Of a stretch of 64,000 bases of DNA, positions 63,417 through 64,000 are shown piece by piece. The translations under genes and the position numbers were made by a program. The stretch comes from Leptobrachium leishanense (taxonomy: Eukaryota > Chordata > Amphibia > Anura > Megophryidae), in contig CM019065.1 in NCBI GenBank assembly GCA_009667805.1, forward strand, positions 16,008,952-16,072,951. Reading direction: 5' to 3'. The notes under the pieces are model-generated. The model was given only the letters and a program-made list of their open reading frames with translations. It searched no databases and was not told the DNA's origin. Each line of letters opens with the position of its first letter. The first letter of the stretch is position 1.

Positions 63417-64000
<584 letters not shown>

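Overview
The window is a piece of a vertebrate nuclear genome holding the 5' part of one protein-coding gene on the + strand. Five short, correctly spliced, phase-0 exons encode the first 139 residues of a Ste20/germinal-centre-kinase-IV protein. The sequence fits MINK1 (misshapen-like kinase 1) better than its paralogues TNIK and MAP4K4. Coding exon 1 is at 23540-23596, exon 2 at 55778-55843, exon 3 at 60245-60301, exon 4 at 63094-63219 and exon 5 at 63441-63551. A CpG-rich, TATA-less promoter-like block (about 21340-21900, with CRE, CCAAT, GC-box and ETS-type motifs) lies upstream. The rest of the kinase domain, the linker and the CNH domain are beyond the right edge. The repeat content (several Tc1-like elements with 200-bp inverted repeats, a Penelope-like retroelement, CR1 with a TTTCTATG tail, hAT and Harbinger MITEs, a tRNA-type SINE) suggests an anuran amphibian; this is inference, not proof.

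Layout. 1-21340 is the 5' flank and is almost entirely repeats: a 44-bp minisatellite; a palindromic Penelope-like insertion with a hammerhead-like motif; Tc1-like element A; a LINE tail; Tc1-like element B (DD36E spacing); a minus-strand Penelope-like element broken by a CR1 tail and a hAT MITE; a fold-back MITE; a 32-bp array; an L2-like LINE fragment; a second palindrome with a near-canonical hammerhead ribozyme; and a 41-bp array beside Tc1-like element C, which is itself broken by a solo LTR and a CR1 copy. 21340-23596 is the promoter, a G-rich 24-bp array and coding exon 1. 23597-55777 is the 32-kb intron 1, with arrays of 39, 28/20, 30, 61, 35 and about 43-70 bp, Tc1-like element D, several hAT MITEs and SINE copies. 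55844-60244 is intron 2, three quarters of it a 27-bp palindromic satellite ending 46 bp before exon 3. 60302-63093 is intron 3, with a hairpin MITE and a second 41-bp array split by a fold-back element.

Functionally only the kinase gene is a supported host gene. Exons 2-5 supply the glycine loop, the ATP-anchoring lysine, the helix-C glutamate and the hinge. Nearly all long open frames in the window are by-products of stop-free minisatellites. About one third of the window is tandem repeat. The most interesting non-gene signals are four minus-strand hammerhead-ribozyme-like motifs, at least two of them next to large palindromes, and the datable nested insertions. Coordinates of repeat edges are hand-read and approximate unless a target-site duplication is quoted.
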